From positions 186,001 through 250,000 of the forward strand of contig QORU01000001.1 in assembly GCA_003574785.1 (NCBI GenBank): 64,000 nucleotides of DNA, given 5' to 3'. Position numbers and translations under genes: made by a program. Shown here one piece after another: positions 62,284-64,000 of this stretch. The stretch's first letter is position 1. Each line of letters begins with the position of its first letter. The DNA is from Taklimakanibacter deserti (GTDB taxonomy: Bacteria > Pseudomonadota > Alphaproteobacteria > Rhizobiales > Aestuariivirgaceae). The notes beneath the pieces were generated by a model, which was given only the letters and a program-made list of their open reading frames with translations, searched no databases and was not told the DNA's origin.

Positions 62284-63153
62284 ATGCGTTCCCGTCTCCC
62301 GGCCCGGAAAACCCTGGCTCAAGCTCTTACCGCAAATTGGCTCATAATCATGGCAAGTGTCGCCGGAACAGCCATGGGGTCGGCCTCCGCCCATGCTGCG
62401 GATGAAGATTACACAACGTCAACTCAGGACGCAAAGGGCAGCAAGTGGAGCGTGCTGGTGGGCGGTGGCGGCGCCTATGCGCCCGACTACGAAGGCTCGG
62501 ACGACTATGAATTCCAGCCTTTTCCCTTCGTCTCGATCGTCTATGACGATTTTATTTTCATCGAGGGCACATCGCTGGGGATCAACCTCCTCGATTTCGA
62601 AGGGCCGCTGGGCGATGACAATATCAAGACCGGGCCGATCGCGCGCTATGGCTTCGGCCGCGACGAAGATGACAACAACGCGCTCGACGGACTTGGCGAT
62701 GTCGATGATTCGATCGAGGTCGGCGGCTTCCTCAAATACCAGGTCGGCATCTGGGCGGCGGGCCTGACCGTCGTCCAGGATGTCGGCGGCGGGCATGATG
62801 GCTTGCTGGCCGAGGCATCGACCGGCATCAGCGTGCCCATCACCGAGGAGCTCAGATCCAGCATCGAAGCATCGACGTCCTGGGCGGACAGCAACTATAT
62901 GGACACTTATTTCGGCATCTCCTCGGCGCAGTCGGCGAAGAGCGGACTTGACCAGTTCGACGCCGATGCGGGCTTCAAGGACGTCGCCGTGACGCTCGGC
63001 CTCGACTACATGCTCACCGAGAGCATCGACCTTTCCGGGCGCGCGCAGTACAAGCGGCTCGTCGGGGATGCGGCCGCAAGCCCGATCGTCGAGGATGAAG
63101 GATCGGCGGACCAGTTCTTCGGCGGCCTGTTCCTGACCTATCGTTTCAGATAG
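62284..63153 (+). CDS. MipA/OmpV-family outer-membrane protein
   Basis: This is a 289-residue protein with a Sec signal ending AHA near residue 38. The mature barrel is acidic and starts WSVLVGGGGAYAPDYEGSDD, the MipA/OmpV opening. It ends with an aromatic residue pattern (LFLTYRFR), as outer-membrane beta-barrels do. MipA is a scaffold of murein synthesis; OmpV relatives are pore or adhesion proteins. Divergent from the OmpR-type regulator. Confidence 0.9.
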   Translation: MRSRLPARKTLAQALTANWLIIMASVAGTAMGSASAHAADEDYTTSTQDAKGSKWSVLVGGGGAYAPDYEGSDDYEFQPFPFVSIVYDDFIFIEGTSLGINLLDFEGPLGDDNIKTGPIARYGFGRDEDDNNALDGLGDVDDSIEVGGFLKYQVGIWAAGLTVVQDVGGGHDGLLAEASTGISVPITEELRSSIEASTSWADSNYMDTYFGISSAQSAKSGLDQFDADAGFKDVAVTLGLDYMLTESIDLSGRAQYKRLVGDAAASPIVEDEGSADQFFGGLFLTYRFR

Positions 63154-63229
63154 TCGGCGGATGCCTGGGCGGATGCTTTACGTGGGGGCATGCGCGCCCT
63201 CGCTTTCAATACCCTTTCATACTCTTTTC

Positions 63230-63514
63230 TTACCCGTTCAATAACCTTTGCTCGACCTCGGGCGAGCTCTTGCGCGCAAGGGCATGGACATGTTCACCGA
63301 AGGCGGCAGGAAGCCGAGCTTCGACGTCACGGAGCGAGGAGATGGCCGTGAGCACAGTGCGTTGAGCCAACGCCCGACCTTCCGGCAGGCGCTGCGGAAA
63401 TTTTTCGGCAATCATCAGGATGATTTCGACGATGAGGGCGAAGAACTCGGCGATCTTCTCCGCCCATGGCGCGATGCGGTCGAGCGCCGCGCTTTGGCAA
63501 GGCGTGCTGGTCAT
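63230..63514 (-). CDS. Hypothetical protein, 94 residues, doubtful
   Basis: The minus-strand frame from ATG 63514 encodes an amphipathic, hydrophobic middle (AEKIAEFFALIVEIILMIAEKF) and a basic end. The ribosome site is weak. The composition could be real. A long overlapping plus-strand frame exists too. It is included because the reading shows a coherent hydrophobic helix, but it could be chance. Confidence 0.35.
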   Translation of the reverse strand: MTSTPCQSAALDRIAPWAEKIAEFFALIVEIILMIAEKFPQRLPEGRALAQRTVLTAISSLRDVEARLPAAFGEHVHALARKSSPEVEQRLLNG

Positions 63515-63558
63515 CTGACGGTTCCATTTTTGAGAAAGCAAAGCCCGGCAGCGGCTGT

Positions 63559-63577
63559 GGCCGGATCAAGCCCGGCC
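63559..63577. repeat. Short GC-rich inverted repeat
   Basis: GGCCGG-ATCAAGC-CCGGCC forms a short hairpin. It resembles the hairpin at 40222-40238, so it may belong to a small dispersed repeat family of this genome. Confidence 0.45.
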
Positions 63578-63708
63578 ATGAACTCGGCAACACGGGCGCG
63601 ATTGTGATATTTTCCAAATCACCCTTTGGCCCACGATGTCAAGAGGCACTCGTGCGAAGCAAGCGTTGGAGTCACAAAAAAGTCCGCCGATCTCGCTTGA
63701 GGTTGGCT

Positions 63709-64000
63709 CTAGGTGTTGAGCCACCAACGACGCCACATGTAAGTACCGTCATGGTCGAGATTGGAATTGAGCTCGCCATGCCCGACTTTCTTTGAGCGCG
63801 CTCCCACATAGTTGTTGAACATCAGGACGATCTGGCCGCCTTCGTCATGCAGCAATTGTTGCATCTCGGCATACATCGCCGCCCGCTTCGCCTCATCAGT
63901 TTCGGATCTCGCGGCGACGAGGAGCTCGTTGAACCGGGGATCTTTCCAGAACGTGTCGTTCCATGGCGCCTCTGCCGCATAGGCCTGTGTCGCATGCTGA
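63709..64000 (-). CDS. ABC transporter substrate-binding protein, family 5, C-terminal part
   Basis: The stop TAG is at 63709-63711. The 97 codons in the window read like the last part of a peptide/nickel-type solute-binding protein: APWNDTFWKDPRFNELLVAA, AMYAEMQQLLHDEGGQIVLM and FNNYVGARS. This end carries the helix that closes the ligand pocket. The rest, including the signal peptide and partner permeases, lies beyond the right edge of the window. Confidence 0.88.
   Translation of the reverse strand, partial: QHATQAYAAEAPWNDTFWKDPRFNELLVAARSETDEAKRAAMYAEMQQLLHDEGGQIVLMFNNYVGARSKKVGHGELNSNLDHDGTYMWRRWWLNT

Overview
The window looks like chromosomal DNA from a high-GC alphaproteobacterium of the order Hyphomicrobiales (Rhizobiales). 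Several things point there. There is a CckA-type hybrid kinase, a giant coiled-coil protein that resembles the Agrobacterium growth-pole-ring protein GPR, two DUF2852 proteins, and a DksA without zinc cysteines. There are also DUF1127 miniproteins, a CtrA-like box, and several copies of the short palindromic repeat common in rhizobial intergenic DNA. I see no phage, integrase, transposase, CRISPR array, rRNA or tRNA. Most of the window is ordinary, densely packed core and accessory metabolism. I cannot assign a genus.

Layout. 1-5.1 kb: an ECF sigma/anti-sigma pair diverges from a Tat-exported metallo-beta-lactamase-fold protein, then a TPR protein, DoxX, a degenerate LytM protein and a cupin. 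5.1-13.6 kb: LysR, a decayed DUF1194 gene, an ATP-grasp protein, an unusual SDR, DUF2852, threonine dehydratase, a toroid-fold protein and an MFS carrier. 13.6-23.5 kb: dgcA-dgcN (D-glutamate use), the giant GPR-like gene and a divergent Hpt protein. 23.8-32.9 kb: ferredoxin and its reductase, a CPA2 antiporter, a P1 peptidase, 6-phosphogluconate dehydrogenase, an MhqD/MhqO-like pair, a persulfide-dioxygenase-like hydrolase and a DMT exporter. 33-46.1 kb: TadG-like VWA protein, an N-methylproline-demethylase-like flavoenzyme, a CelD-like acetyltransferase, an EF-hand protein, CoxE-like VWA, HtpX-like protease, YcjF/YcjX, SixA, and MetA with an unknown ATPase. 46.3-55.6 kb: a FAD oxidase next to a Rieske-flavodoxin fusion, ZIP, SugE under a guanidine-II riboswitch, LysR/DUF1127, ankyrin, MoxR, DksA, TetR, the second DUF2852 and a FliO-like protein. 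55.9-64 kb: CckA, an amidase, an OmpR/EnvZ-type pair, MipA, and the end of an ABC substrate-binding protein.

The most striking signal is in the GPR-like gene. Its main frame ends at a TAG codon that directly follows a canonical -1 slippery heptamer (G GGA AAA). Five bases later comes a strong 12-bp stem. The -1 frame then stays open for 233 codons and encodes what looks like the conserved C-terminal domain of the family. This reads as programmed -1 ribosomal frameshifting in a polar-growth scaffold gene, unless it is a one-base sequencing error. Other notable signals are a guanidine-II riboswitch before sugE, mirror-image ECF promoters, a CtrA box beside the GPR-like gene, a Rieske-flavodoxin fusion, paired LysR/DUF1127 modules, and two very small genes with strong ribosome binding sites.
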